From an uncultured Collinsella sp. (GTDB lineage Bacteria; Actinomycetota; Coriobacteriia; Coriobacteriales; Coriobacteriaceae): DNA of 29,012 nt. The stretch covers positions 1 to 29,012 of the forward strand of contig URHQ01000018.1 in the NCBI GenBank assembly GCA_900547655.1, in the 5' to 3' direction. Made by a program: the position numbers and the translations under genes. Numbering within the stretch: the stretch's first letter is position 1; each line of letters opens with the position of its first letter. The notes beneath the pieces were generated by a model. The model was given only the letters and a program-made list of their open reading frames with translations. It ran no database searches and had not been told where the DNA came from. Shown one piece after another: positions 7,992-16,089 of the stretch.

Positions 7992-8678
7992 ATGACCGTC
8001 GATCCTTTGATTCAATCCCTGAAGGGCAAGCTCGTCGTGAGCGTTCAGGCGTATATGGGCGAGCCGCTTCGTACGCCCGAGACCATGGCTCAAATGTCGC
8101 GTGCTTGCGAGCTCGGCGGCGCCGCCGCCATTCGCTGCCAGGGCCTTGCCGACATTGCCGCCATTAAGGGTCGCTGTGAGGTTCCCGTCATCGGCCTGTG
8201 GAAGGATGGGCACGAGGGCGTTTACATCACGCCGACGCTGCGTCACGCTCGCGCCTGCGTTGCTGCGGGTGCCGATATCGTGGCGATCGACGCCACCGAT
8301 CGCCCGCGTCCCGACGGCAAGTCGGTCGAGGATACCTTCCGCCCGCTGCACGAGGAGGGTGTGCTCCTGATGGCGGATTGTGCCACCATCGAGGACATTC
8401 GCCGTGCGGTTGATATGGGCTTCGACCTTGTATCCACCACGCTTTCTCACGGTGTCGCCGCCATCGACTGCACCATGGCCGATGGCCCCGATCTGCCGCT
8501 CCTGCGTCAGGCGACCGAGGAATTCCCCGGCCTTCCCATCATTTGCGAGGGTCGCGTGCATACGCCCGAGGAGGCTCGCGCCGCGATCGATGCTGGCGCC
8601 TGGGCCGTTGTCGTCGGCACCGCCATCACGCACCCCACGAGTATTACGAGTTGGTTCAAGGCTGCGCTTGAGGCGTAA
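7992..8678 (+). CDS. nanE: N-acetylmannosamine-6-phosphate 2-epimerase
   Basis: This 228-residue TIM-barrel enzyme converts ManNAc-6-P to GlcNAc-6-P, the last sialic-acid-specific step. The family signature is clear: IRCQGLADI (48-55), VIGLWK with the probable catalytic lysine K71, GVYITPT (76-82), AIDATDRPRPDG (98-109), CEGRV with the probable catalytic acid E186, and the phosphate-binding end VVVGTAITHP. The ATG at 7992 follows AGAAAGG. The ManNAc-6-P would come from the upstream ROK kinase. No nagA, nagB or sialidase gene is visible in this window, so GlcNAc-6-P breakdown must be encoded elsewhere. This is the gene that most firmly identifies the operon. Confidence 0.93.
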   Translation: MTVDPLIQSLKGKLVVSVQAYMGEPLRTPETMAQMSRACELGGAAAIRCQGLADIAAIKGRCEVPVIGLWKDGHEGVYITPTLRHARACVAAGADIVAIDATDRPRPDGKSVEDTFRPLHEEGVLLMADCATIEDIRRAVDMGFDLVSTTLSHGVAAIDCTMADGPDLPLLRQATEEFPGLPIICEGRVHTPEEARAAIDAGAWAVVVGTAITHPTSITSWFKAALEA

Positions 8679-8705
8679 GACAGGCCTCGTATCCGCTCGG
8701 GGCGG

Positions 8706-8711
8706 TATACT
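8706..8711 (+). promoter_or_regulatory. Possible -10 element (TATACT) for rapZ-whiA
   Basis: TATACT is preceded by GCGG. The same GG-TAnnnT look recurs before gap (GGTATATT), secG (GGTACAGT) and oppB (GGTAAACT). No convincing -35 hexamer lies 16-18 bases upstream. A start near 8718 would place the hairpin at 8730-8767 inside the rapZ leader. Confidence 0.35.
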
Positions 8712-8729
8712 CAATATAGGCAATTGACC

Positions 8730-8767
8730 GCGCGGGATCCGGGTTGCTGGGTCCCGCGCTTGTTTTT
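8730..8767 (+). terminator. Intrinsic terminator, or attenuator in the rapZ leader
   Basis: GCGCGGGA (8730-8737) pairs with TCCCGCGC (8752-8759), followed by TTGTTTTT. The rapZ ribosome site GGGAGG starts at 8768, directly after the T-run. The element therefore ends the nan operon and, if the TATACT upstream is a promoter, also lies in the 5' leader of rapZ, where it could act as an attenuator. Confidence 0.75.
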
Positions 8768-8779
8768 GGGAGGCAGCAC

Positions 8780-9700
8780 ATGCAAAAGGGAGATGCCATG
8801 GATGCGGCGGAGCGCTCGGAGCGCATCCCCGATATCGTCATCATCACCGGAATGTCCGGATCAGGCCGCACACAGGCCATGCACGTGTTCGAGGATATGG
8901 GCTATTTTTGCATCGATAACCTGCCTCCGCGTCTCATCGCCCAGCTTGCCGAGCTCGTCGGCATCAATACGGGCGTGGGCAGGCATCTCGCCGTCACCTG
9001 CGATTTGCGTAGCCAGGGACTGTTTGACGAGCTGCTCGATGCGGTCGCCGCGCTCGAGGAGCGCGAGATGAGCTGCGACATTGTGTTCCTGGAGGCTTCT
9101 GACGAGGTGCTGATTCGTCGCTACAGCGAAAATCGCCGCCGTCATCCCATTGCCAAGCCGGGGGAGACTACGGCCGATGCCATTCAGCGCGAGCGCCTTC
9201 AGCTTCAGGGCGTGCGCGACCGAGCCGATATGATTATCGACACGAGCCGTCTGCGCACCTCTGCGCTGCGCAACAAGCTGCGTATGGCATTTTCCGAGCT
9301 GTCCGACCAGCAGCTCATGGACGTCCACGTGTTCTCGTTTGGCTTTAAGCACGGCATGCCCGTTGAGGCGGACATTATGATCGACGTCCGCTTCCTGCCT
9401 AATCCGTTCTACGATCCCGAGATGCGCACGATGACCGGTCTCGATAAAAAGGTCTCCGATTTTGTTCTGGACCATCCCAAGACGCAGGAGTTTTGGAAGG
9501 CTTGGACACAGCTGCTCGATACGGTGATGCCGGGCTATATCGCGGAGGGTAAGCCGCAGCTTTCTATCGCCATCGGCTGCACGGGCGGCCAGCACCGCAG
9601 CGTTGCCATTGCCGAGGCCACGGCCCGTTACCTGGAAGGCGCTCAGTATCATGTGAGCATCTCCCACCGCGACCTGTCGCGCGCCAACACGAAGGCATAG
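8780..9700 (+). CDS. rapZ: RapZ/YvcJ family nucleotide-binding protein
   Basis: This 306-residue P-loop protein is of the RapZ (YvcJ) family. In E. coli RapZ is an RNA-binding adaptor controlling GlcN-6-P synthase through sRNAs; in Gram-positives the role is less clear. The P-loop reads GMSGSGRT, with arginine in place of the usual lysine as in actinobacterial members. Family motifs include FEDMGYFCIDNLPP, DVRFLPNPFYDPE, and the C-terminal IGCTGGQHRSV. ATG 8780 is chosen because GGGAGG lies 6 bases upstream; ATG 8798 with AAAAGGGA is nearly as good. whiA follows after 6 bases. The usual middle gene yvcK is absent. Confidence 0.9.
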   Translation: MQKGDAMDAAERSERIPDIVIITGMSGSGRTQAMHVFEDMGYFCIDNLPPRLIAQLAELVGINTGVGRHLAVTCDLRSQGLFDELLDAVAALEEREMSCDIVFLEASDEVLIRRYSENRRRHPIAKPGETTADAIQRERLQLQGVRDRADMIIDTSRLRTSALRNKLRMAFSELSDQQLMDVHVFSFGFKHGMPVEADIMIDVRFLPNPFYDPEMRTMTGLDKKVSDFVLDHPKTQEFWKAWTQLLDTVMPGYIAEGKPQLSIAIGCTGGQHRSVAIAEATARYLEGAQYHVSISHRDLSRANTKA

Positions 9701-9706
9701 GCCTGC

Positions 9707-10636
9707 ATGTCGTTTACCGCTGAGGTGCGCGACGAGCTTGCGCGCTGCGAACCCGAATGTGAATACTGCGACTTGTCGACGCTCGCCGCCCTCACGCGCG
9801 TGAGTGGTACGCTCTCGCTTGCCGGCTCTGGGCGGTATCGTTTGACGGTTGCGACTGAGACGGGAGCCGTCGCGCGCACGATGATCACGCTGACGCATCG
9901 TATCCTTAAGCTCAAAACGGAGTTCACCGTCCGCAAATCTGTCTTGCATAAGGTTCGAAACTACCTCATCACCTTGCCTGATCAGCCAGACCTGGATAAG
10001 GCCTTGGTTCTGCTGGGTATCCTCGACCGTAGGGGAGGACTTGTCGCCGGCGTACCCCGACATATCGTTGCCCGTCCTTGCTGCAGGCTTGCCTACATCC
10101 GCGGCGCGCTCATCGCGGGCGGTTTCGTGGCCGATCCCCGCGGCGACTTTCATTTGGAGATCGCGGTGCAGGGCGAGCAATATGCCAAGGGGCTTTGCGA
10201 TCTGTTGGAGCAGATTGGGGTCCATGCTCGTGTTAATGCACGGCGGGGGTCATATGCCGTGTACATTAAGAGCGCCGAGGAAATCGAGCATCTTTTAAAG
10301 CTGATTGGTGCCAAGCGCAGCGTTGCCGAGATTGAGGAGGCGCGCGCGGTCAAGTTGGTTAAGAACGATGTGAACCGTCGCGTGAACGCCGAGCTCGCCA
10401 ACCAGACCAGAAGCGCCGGTGCTGCCCAACATCAGCTTGCGCTTATCGATGAGCTCGAACAGCGGGGTTTGCGCGACACGCTTCCGGATGCCTTGGCGGT
10501 CTTTTGCGACCTGCGCGAGCGCTATCCCGATCTTTCGCTGCGTGATTTAGGGGAGATGGCTGACCCTCCCTTGTCGAAGTCTGCCCTCTACCATCGAGTT
10601 TTGAGGCTTGAAAAGCTCATTGAAGCAAACAGGTAG
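9707..10636 (+). CDS. whiA: WhiA DNA-binding protein
   Basis: This 309-residue protein is of the WhiA family, a transcription factor of sporulation in Streptomyces and a chromosome/division factor in Bacillus. Residues 1 to about 85 form the WhiA N-terminal domain (MSFTAEVRDELAR is characteristic). Residues about 95-210 are the degenerate LAGLIDADG homing-endonuclease fold, with YIRGALIAGGFVADP and FHLEIA visible. A C-terminal helix-turn-helix contains SLRDLGEMADPPLSKS (277-292). The ATG is 6 bases after the rapZ stop, with only a weak GAAGG ribosome site inside rapZ, suggesting coupling. It is followed by a 193-bp AT-rich gap before gap. Confidence 0.93.
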   Translation: MSFTAEVRDELARCEPECEYCDLSTLAALTRVSGTLSLAGSGRYRLTVATETGAVARTMITLTHRILKLKTEFTVRKSVLHKVRNYLITLPDQPDLDKALVLLGILDRRGGLVAGVPRHIVARPCCRLAYIRGALIAGGFVADPRGDFHLEIAVQGEQYAKGLCDLLEQIGVHARVNARRGSYAVYIKSAEEIEHLLKLIGAKRSVAEIEEARAVKLVKNDVNRRVNAELANQTRSAGAAQHQLALIDELEQRGLRDTLPDALAVFCDLRERYPDLSLRDLGEMADPPLSKSALYHRVLRLEKLIEANR

Positions 10637-10751
10637 GTTAAAGTATCGACTTATATACGGATTTAGCTGCTATTATATTCTTTAAAGCGTTTTAACACAA
10701 ATTTGATTTTCAATTTCGAGCATTCTCGTGAAATTCAAGTCAAAAAAAAGG

Positions 10752-10757
10752 TATATT
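10752..10757 (+). promoter_or_regulatory. gap: Probable -10 element of the gap promoter
   Basis: TATATT is preceded by GG and an uninterrupted A-tract (10742-10749). The whole gap 10637-10829 is AT-rich compared with its surroundings, and another TATTAT at 10671-10676 with a TCGACT 19 bases upstream is an alternative. No clean -35 hexamer pairs with TATATT. The imperfect dyad around 10711-10738 (AATTTCGAG against CTCGTGAAATT) could be an operator, but this is weak. Confidence 0.4.
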
Positions 10758-10829
10758 AGGCGAGTGGTTAGTTTGTGGGCCTCAACGGCAGGCGCTGTAG
10801 CTTGCGGGGGCCTTACGAAAGGAGACACA

Positions 10830-11855
10830 ATGGCAGTAAAGGTTGCTATTAACGGCTTCGGTCGCATCGGTCGTCTGGCCTTCCGTCAGATGTTCGGTCA
10901 TGAGGGCTCCGAGATCGTCGCTATCAACGACCTCACCTCTCCCGATATGCTCGCTTACCTGCTGAAGTACGACTCCACGCAGGGCAACTACGCTCGCGAT
11001 CACGAGGTCGTTGCTGGCGAGGATTCCATCACCGTTGACGGCAAGGAGATCAAGATCTACAAGGAGGCCGACGCCAACAACCTGCCTTGGGGCGACCTCG
11101 ACGTCGACGTCGTTCTCGAGTGCACCGGCTTCTACACCAGCAAGGCTAAGGCTCAGGCCCACATCAACGCTGGCGCCAAGAAGGTCGTCATCTCCGCTCC
11201 GGCTGGCAGCGATCTGCCCACCATCGTGTACAACGTCAACCACGAGACGCTGACCGCTGAGGACAACATCATCTCCGCTGCTTCCTGCACCACCAACTGC
11301 CTCGCCCCGATGGCCAAGGGTCTGAACGACTTCGCTCCCATCGTGTCCGGCATCATGACCACCATTCACGCCTGGACTGGCGACCAGATGCCGCTCGACG
11401 GCCCGCAGCGCAAGGGCAACAAGCGTCGTAGCCGCGCCTGCGCCGTCAACATCGTCCCCAACACCACCGGTGCTGCCAAGGCTATCGGCCTGGTTCTCCC
11501 CGAGCTCAACGGTAAGCTCATCGGTGCCGCCCAGCGCGTCCCGACGCCGACCGGCTCCATCACCAACCTCTACGCTGTCGTTGACAAGAAGGTCACCGTC
11601 GACGAGGTCAACGCTGCTATGAAGGCCTACGCTGCCACCATCTCCGAGACCTTCGGTTACAACGAGGACGACATCGTCTCCACCGACATCATCGGCGAGA
11701 CCCACGGCTCCATCTTCGACGCCACTCAGACCATGTGCTCTGACCTCGGCAACGGCCAGACCCTCGTTCAGGTCACCTCTTGGTACGACAACGAGAACTC
11801 CTACACCTCTCAGATGGTCCGCACCATCAAGTACTTCGAGAAGTTCGTTGCTTAA
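10830..11855 (+). CDS. gap: Glyceraldehyde-3-phosphate dehydrogenase (type I)
   Basis: This 341-residue enzyme oxidises glyceraldehyde-3-P to 1,3-bisphosphoglycerate with NAD. The ATG at 10830 follows AAAGGAG. The Rossmann motif is GFGRIGR (9-15), the NAD-type acidic residue is D34 in AINDL, and the catalytic cysteine is C153 in SCTTNC. The substrate-side motif IHAWTGDQ and the C-terminal SWYDNEN are typical. Only one gap gene is visible. It has its own promoter region and is followed by a strong terminator, although pgk, tpiA and gpmI continue the pathway. Confidence 0.97.
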   Translation: MAVKVAINGFGRIGRLAFRQMFGHEGSEIVAINDLTSPDMLAYLLKYDSTQGNYARDHEVVAGEDSITVDGKEIKIYKEADANNLPWGDLDVDVVLECTGFYTSKAKAQAHINAGAKKVVISAPAGSDLPTIVYNVNHETLTAEDNIISAASCTTNCLAPMAKGLNDFAPIVSGIMTTIHAWTGDQMPLDGPQRKGNKRRSRACAVNIVPNTTGAAKAIGLVLPELNGKLIGAAQRVPTPTGSITNLYAVVDKKVTVDEVNAAMKAYAATISETFGYNEDDIVSTDIIGETHGSIFDATQTMCSDLGNGQTLVQVTSWYDNENSYTSQMVRTIKYFEKFVA

Positions 11856-11892
11856 TTTAGCTTTTAGCGAATAGCTCGTTGAGCGTCTAAAG

Positions 11893-11939
11893 AAGGGCGC
11901 GGCCTTATGGGGCTTACACCCTAGGGTCGCGCCCTTTTT
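11893..11939 (+). terminator. Intrinsic terminator after gap
   Basis: AAGGGCGCG (11893-11901) pairs with CGCGCCCTT (11928-11936), with an imperfect inner stem CCTTATGGGG/CCCTAGGG, and the run TTTTT follows. This separates gap from pgk, unless it is only partly efficient. Confidence 0.85.
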
Positions 11940-11949
11940 ATAAGAAATC

Positions 11950-11972
11950 GTCTGCCGTAATGGGAGGCAGAC
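11950..11972 (+). promoter_or_regulatory. Small hairpin in the pgk leader
   Basis: GTCTGCC and GGCAGAC form a 7-bp stem around a 9-base loop, directly ahead of the GAAAGG ribosome site of pgk. It could be a leader structure; no function is shown by the sequence. Confidence 0.4.
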
Positions 11973-11995
11973 ACGTACGAAAGGTAGAAGCAAAC

Positions 11996-13186
11996 ATGGC
12001 CTTTACCAAGAAGACCGTCCGCGACATCGATGTCGACGGAAAGCGCGTTCTCGTCCGCGTTGACTTTAACGTGCCTATCAAGGATGGCGTCGTTGGCGAC
12101 ACCACCCGTATCAAGGCTGCCCTGCCCACCATCAACTACCTCGTTGAACACAACGCTCGCGTCATCCTCATGAGCCACCTCGGCCGTCCCGAGGGCACCG
12201 GCTTCCAGCCCGAGCTGTCCCTCGAGCCCGTCGCCAAGAAGCTCGCCGAGCTCTCTGGTCTCGACGTTGCCTTTGTCGCCGACACCTACGGCGAGAAGGC
12301 TGCTGAGGCTGTCGCCGCCGTCGAGCCGGGTAAGGTCCTCGTTCTCGAGAACGTCCGTTTTGACAAGCGTGAGAAGAAGAACGATCCCGAGATCGCCAAG
12401 AAGCTCGCTTCCTATGGTGACGTCTTCGTTCTCGATGCCTTCGGCACCGCTCACCGCGCCCAGGGTTCCGTCGTGGGCCCCGCCGCTTACCTGCCTGCCG
12501 TCGCTGGCTTCCTGCTCGAGAAGGAGGTCGACACGCTGACCGGCATCTTCGCCGAGCCCGAGCGTCCCTTCGTCGCCATCGTCGGCGGTTCCAAGGTTTC
12601 CTCCAAGATCGGCGTTCTCGATCACCTCATCGACTCCGCTGACACCCTGATCATCGGTGGCGGCATGGCCTACACCTTCTTCCTGGCTCAGGGCCTGTCC
12701 GTTGGTCAGTCCCTCAAGGAAGAGGACTGGGTCGAGCGCGCCGGCGAGATGCTCAAGAAGGCCGAGGAGAAGGGCGTCAAGATCCTGCTCCCCATCGACA
12801 ACCGCGTTGCCGATCACTTTGGCGAGGACGCTGTCCCCGAGGTTGTCGCTTCCGACGCTATCCCCGACGATCGTGAGGGCATGGACATCGGCCCCAAGAC
12901 CGAGGAGCTCTACGCCGAGGCCGTCAAGGGCGCCAAGACCGTGTTCTGGAATGGCCCCATGGGCGTCTTCGAGTTCGACAACTTTGCTCACGGCACCCAG
13001 GCTATCGCCGAGGCTGTCGCCGAGGCCGACTGCACCTCGATCATCGGCGGTGGCGACTCTGTCGCAGCTGTCAACAAGTTCAACCTGGCCGACAAGATGA
13101 GCTGGATCTCCACCGGTGGTGGCGCTTCCATGGAGCTCGTCGAGGGTAAGGCCCTGCCCGGAGTGGAGGCGCTTCTCGATGCCTAA
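11996..13186 (+). CDS. pgk: Phosphoglycerate kinase
   Basis: This 396-residue enzyme transfers phosphate from 1,3-bisphosphoglycerate to ADP. The start at ATG 11996 follows GAAAGG. Visible motifs are RVDFNVP (21-27), the substrate loop MSHLGRP, ENVRFDKRE, IVGGSKVSSK, the hinge and ATP-site GPMGVFE, and the C-terminal nucleotide loop GGGDSVAA followed by STGGGASMELVEG. The length is normal for bacterial Pgk. The last 8 bases overlap tpiA, so the two genes are translationally coupled. Confidence 0.97.
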   Translation: MAFTKKTVRDIDVDGKRVLVRVDFNVPIKDGVVGDTTRIKAALPTINYLVEHNARVILMSHLGRPEGTGFQPELSLEPVAKKLAELSGLDVAFVADTYGEKAAEAVAAVEPGKVLVLENVRFDKREKKNDPEIAKKLASYGDVFVLDAFGTAHRAQGSVVGPAAYLPAVAGFLLEKEVDTLTGIFAEPERPFVAIVGGSKVSSKIGVLDHLIDSADTLIIGGGMAYTFFLAQGLSVGQSLKEEDWVERAGEMLKKAEEKGVKILLPIDNRVADHFGEDAVPEVVASDAIPDDREGMDIGPKTEELYAEAVKGAKTVFWNGPMGVFEFDNFAHGTQAIAEAVAEADCTSIIGGGDSVAAVNKFNLADKMSWISTGGGASMELVEGKALPGVEALLDA

Positions 13187-13946
13187 TCGCACCCTTCTTA
13201 TCGCTGGTAACTGGAAGATGAACAACGACGTCGCCGAGGCTGCCAAGCTCGCCGACGAGCTGGCTCAGGCTCTGCCCGAGGTTCCGGCTGGCGTCGAGGT
13301 GCTCGTCTGCCCTCCGACCATCGACATCACCACGGTTCATGACCGCATTCAGGCTGCCCCCATCGCCCTCGGTGCACAGAACGTGTACTGGGAGGCCAAG
13401 GGTGCCTTCACCGGTGAGTCCTCTTGCGACATGCTCAAGTCCGCTGGCTGCACCTACTGCATCATCGGCCACTCCGAGCGTCGCGACTACTTCCACGAGA
13501 CCGACGAGGACCAGAACAAGAAGGCCAAGGCTCTCGTTGCCGCCGGCCTTGTTCCCGTCTTCTGCTGCGGCGAGTCCCTCGAGGTCCGCGAGGCTGGCAC
13601 CTATGTCGAGCACGTCGTGAACCAGGTCAAGGCTGGCCTTGCTGGTCTTGAGATCACCTGCCCCAAGCAGGTCGTCGTCGCCTACGAGCCCATCTGGGCC
13701 ATCGGCACCGGCAAGACCGCTACCGCCGAGGACGCTCAGGAGGTTTGCGGTGCTATCCGTGAGACCCTCAAAGAGATGTTCGGCGAGGAGCTCGCTAACG
13801 GCATCCGCGTGCTGTATGGCGGTTCCGCCAAGCCCGGCAACATCGCCGAGCTCGTCGCCAAGCCCGACGTTGACGGCGCCCTCGTGGGCGGCGCTTCGCT
13901 CAAGGCTGGCGACTTCGCCTCTATGGTCGTCAAGGCAGGCGAGTAG
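13179..13946 (+). CDS. tpiA: Triosephosphate isomerase
   Basis: This 255-residue TIM-barrel enzyme interconverts dihydroxyacetone phosphate and glyceraldehyde-3-P. The catalytic residues are K13 in GNWKMN, H98 in IIGHSERR and E170 in AYEPIWAIGTG; the phosphate loop YGGSAKPGN and GGASL are present. ATG 13179 is inside the end of pgk, with GGAGG at 13165-13169 as ribosome site. gpmI begins 5 bases after its stop. Confidence 0.97.
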   Translation: MPNRTLLIAGNWKMNNDVAEAAKLADELAQALPEVPAGVEVLVCPPTIDITTVHDRIQAAPIALGAQNVYWEAKGAFTGESSCDMLKSAGCTYCIIGHSERRDYFHETDEDQNKKAKALVAAGLVPVFCCGESLEVREAGTYVEHVVNQVKAGLAGLEITCPKQVVVAYEPIWAIGTGKTATAEDAQEVCGAIRETLKEMFGEELANGIRVLYGGSAKPGNIAELVAKPDVDGALVGGASLKAGDFASMVVKAGE

Positions 13947-13951
13947 GACAT

Positions 13952-15505
13952 ATGGCACAACGTCATCTTCCTGCACTCCTGATTATCATGGATGGCTGCG
14001 GCCTTGCTCCGGCCGATGGCGAGAACGCCGTCGCCGCTGCCAAGACGCCCTTCCTTGATGGCCTGTACGAGAAGTACCCCCACACCACGCTCGGTGCTTC
14101 GGGCGAGGACGTGGGCCTTCCCGACGGCCAGATGGGTAACTCCGAGGTGGGTCACCTCAACATCGGTGCCGGCCGCATCGTGTTCCAGGAGCTTTCGCGC
14201 ATCAACAATGCCATCAAGGACGGCTCCATCGCCAAGAACGAGGTTTTTGTCAAGGCCATGGACGACGTCAAGGCTGACGGCAAGACCCTTCACCTTATGG
14301 GCCTTATGAGCCCTGGCGGTGTTCATTCCCATATGAACCACGTCGAGGCTCTGGTCAAGATGGCTGCCGAGCATGGTGTCAAGACCGTCCGTGTCCACGC
14401 CTTCATGGATGGCCGCGACGTCGACCCGCAGTCCGGTGCTGGCTACATGAGCGAGTTCTGCGCCTTCCTGGCCAAGATTTCCGAGGAGACCGGTTGCGAC
14501 GCTCGCGTTGCCACCGTCTCGGGTCGTTATTGGGCGATGGACCGCGACAACCGTTGGGAGCGCATCCAGCGTGCCTACGACGTCATGGTCAATGCGTCCG
14601 ATGCCGATGTCGACCCCGTTGCCGGCATCAAGGCCTACTACGAGAAGGACCCGCGCGGCGACGAGTTCGTCGAGCCCTTCGCTGCCCACAACGAGGGCAT
14701 CCACGAGGGCGACGCGGCCATCTTCTTCAACTTCCGTCCCGACCGCGCCCGTCAGATGACCCGCGTGTTCACGGACAAGGAGTTCGACGGCTTTGAGCGC
14801 GAGCAGATCAAGCTTTCGCACTTTGTGACGATGACCGAGTACGATCCGACGTTTGACGTCGAGGTCGCCTTCCCCAAGACGTTCCCCGAGAACGTCCTGG
14901 CCGACGTTATCGCCGCCAACGGCCTGAAGCAGCTGCACACTGCCGAGACCGAGAAGTACGCCCACGTGACGTTCTTCCTCAACGGCGGCATCGAGGAGCC
15001 CAAGGAGGGCGAGGAACGCGTGCTCGTCGCTTCCCCCAAGGTCGCTACCTACGATCTGCAGCCCGAGATGAGCGCTCCCGAGGTTACCGAGAAGCTCGTC
15101 GCCGCTATTAACGAGGATCGCGCTGATTTCTACATCGTGAACTTCGCGAACTGCGACATGGTTGGTCACACCGGTGTCTTCGACGCCGCCGTTAAGGCCG
15201 TCGAGGCTGTTGACGATGCCCTGTCTAAGGTTGTCCCGGCGATTCTCGCCAAGGGCGGCTTTGCGCTGATCACCGCCGACCACGGCAACGCCGACCACAT
15301 GTTTGACGTTGCTTCCGACGGTTCCAAGCATCCGTTCACTGCTCACACCACCAACCGTGTGCCGTTCATCATCGTTGATGAGAAGGCCAAGCTCACCGGT
15401 ATCGAGGACGGCCGTCTTTCCGATATCGCTCCGACTATGCTCACCATGGCTGGTATTGAGCCTTCCGCCGAGATGACGGGTCGCGTGCTCGCCACCGAGG
15501 CCTAA
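13952..15505 (+). CDS. gpmI: 2,3-bisphosphoglycerate-independent phosphoglycerate mutase
   Basis: This 517-residue metalloenzyme of the alkaline-phosphatase superfamily interconverts 3- and 2-phosphoglycerate using Mn. The metal aspartate is D14 in IIMDGCG and the phosphorylated serine is S64 in MGNSEVGH. Further motifs are GLMSPGGVHSH, FMDGRDVDP, FNFRPDR, NCDMVGHTG and ADHGNADHM. Start ATG 13952 has only a weak AGGA upstream, so translation may be coupled to tpiA. It completes the pgk-tpiA-gpmI unit; enolase is not in the window. Confidence 0.96.
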   Translation: MAQRHLPALLIIMDGCGLAPADGENAVAAAKTPFLDGLYEKYPHTTLGASGEDVGLPDGQMGNSEVGHLNIGAGRIVFQELSRINNAIKDGSIAKNEVFVKAMDDVKADGKTLHLMGLMSPGGVHSHMNHVEALVKMAAEHGVKTVRVHAFMDGRDVDPQSGAGYMSEFCAFLAKISEETGCDARVATVSGRYWAMDRDNRWERIQRAYDVMVNASDADVDPVAGIKAYYEKDPRGDEFVEPFAAHNEGIHEGDAAIFFNFRPDRARQMTRVFTDKEFDGFEREQIKLSHFVTMTEYDPTFDVEVAFPKTFPENVLADVIAANGLKQLHTAETEKYAHVTFFLNGGIEEPKEGEERVLVASPKVATYDLQPEMSAPEVTEKLVAAINEDRADFYIVNFANCDMVGHTGVFDAAVKAVEAVDDALSKVVPAILAKGGFALITADHGNADHMFDVASDGSKHPFTAHTTNRVPFIIVDEKAKLTGIEDGRLSDIAPTMLTMAGIEPSAEMTGRVLATEA

Positions 15506-15528
15506 TAGAAAACAAATACCGTTTTCTA
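15506..15528 (+). promoter_or_regulatory. AT-rich hairpin directly after gpmI
   Basis: TAGAAAAC pairs with GTTTTCTA as a perfect 8-bp stem around AAATACC, immediately after the gpmI stop. The main terminator starts 2 bases later, so this may protect the 3' end or assist termination. Confidence 0.4.
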
Positions 15529-15530
15529 GT

Positions 15531-15565
15531 AAGGGGGTTGTCCACAACCGGACAATCCCCTTTTT
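15531..15565 (+). terminator. Intrinsic terminator of pgk-tpiA-gpmI
   Basis: AAGGGGGTTGTCC (15531-15543) pairs with GGACAATCCCCTT (15550-15562) with one G-U pair, loop ACAACC, followed by TTTTT. Confidence 0.9.
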
Positions 15566-15624
15566 GGTATTTCTGCCATTTCCACCCCGTCCTTGAGTGG
15601 CAGGTAGGGGAGAGCGGGGAATTG

Positions 15625-15633
15625 TGGTACAGT
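15625..15633 (+). promoter_or_regulatory. secG: Possible extended -10 promoter of secG
   Basis: TGGTACAGT is an extended -10 pattern (TGnTAnnnT) located 37 bases before the secG start. No good -35 is visible. It resembles the GGTA-type boxes before rapZ, gap and oppB in this window. Confidence 0.35.
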
Positions 15634-15669
15634 ACTGGAGTTTAAACTGTTCTATTAAGGAGCTTATCT

Positions 15670-15924
15670 ATGGGTCCGTTCCAGATTCTTCTGTTTGTCG
15701 TTTGGGCTGTCTCTGCCGTGGCGCTGACGATTCTCGTCCTGATGCATTCCGGTAAGGGCACCGGCGTTTCGGATATGATCGCTAGCTCGCTGTATAACTC
15801 CAGCTCTGCCACGGGCGTCATGGAGCAGAACCTCGATCGTCTGACGGTAATTATGGCCGTTGTTTTTGCCGTGTGCGTCGTCCTGTGCATGTTCTTCTTC
15901 CCGCAGGGCATCGTCGGCTACTAA
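15670..15924 (+). CDS. secG: Preprotein translocase subunit SecG
   Basis: This 84-residue membrane protein is the small SecG subunit of the SecYEG channel. It has two membrane segments (about residues 4-25 and 59-79) joined by a loop with the family motif MHSGKGTGVSDMI. The ATG at 15670 follows AAGGAG. It stands alone between two terminators, so it is probably monocistronic. Confidence 0.9.
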   Translation: MGPFQILLFVVWAVSAVALTILVLMHSGKGTGVSDMIASSLYNSSSATGVMEQNLDRLTVIMAVVFAVCVVLCMFFFPQGIVGY

Positions 15925-15949
15925 GCATCGGCGTATATACGTTTGCAAT

Positions 15950-15976
15950 GGGTCTCGCATGTGCGGGACCCTTTTT
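15950..15976 (+). terminator. Intrinsic terminator after secG
   Basis: GGGTCTCGC (15950-15958) pairs with GCGGGACCC (15963-15971) with one G-U pair and loop ATGT, followed by TTTTT. The remaining non-coding bases up to 16217 hold the putative oppA promoter and otherwise show nothing clear. Confidence 0.85.
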
Positions 15977-16089
15977 GTTTACATATTTGTAACAGAGTCA
16001 AAATATCCCCACATACTTCGCCCAACTAAAGAAATTCTCGACCGTTAACCGGAATTAGCCCCAAATCGTGCATAAAATGCGCTACTGTA

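Noticed and set aside
8780..8900. RapZ P-loop with Arg in place of Lys taken as an inactive enzyme
   Set aside because: Actinobacterial RapZ family members commonly have Arg here, as far as I recall, so it is a lineage trait and not damage.
10711..10738. Imperfect dyad upstream of gap as a CggR-type operator
   Set aside because: The symmetry is broken by a bulge and mismatches, and no CggR-like gene is in the window, so it is not listed as an operator.
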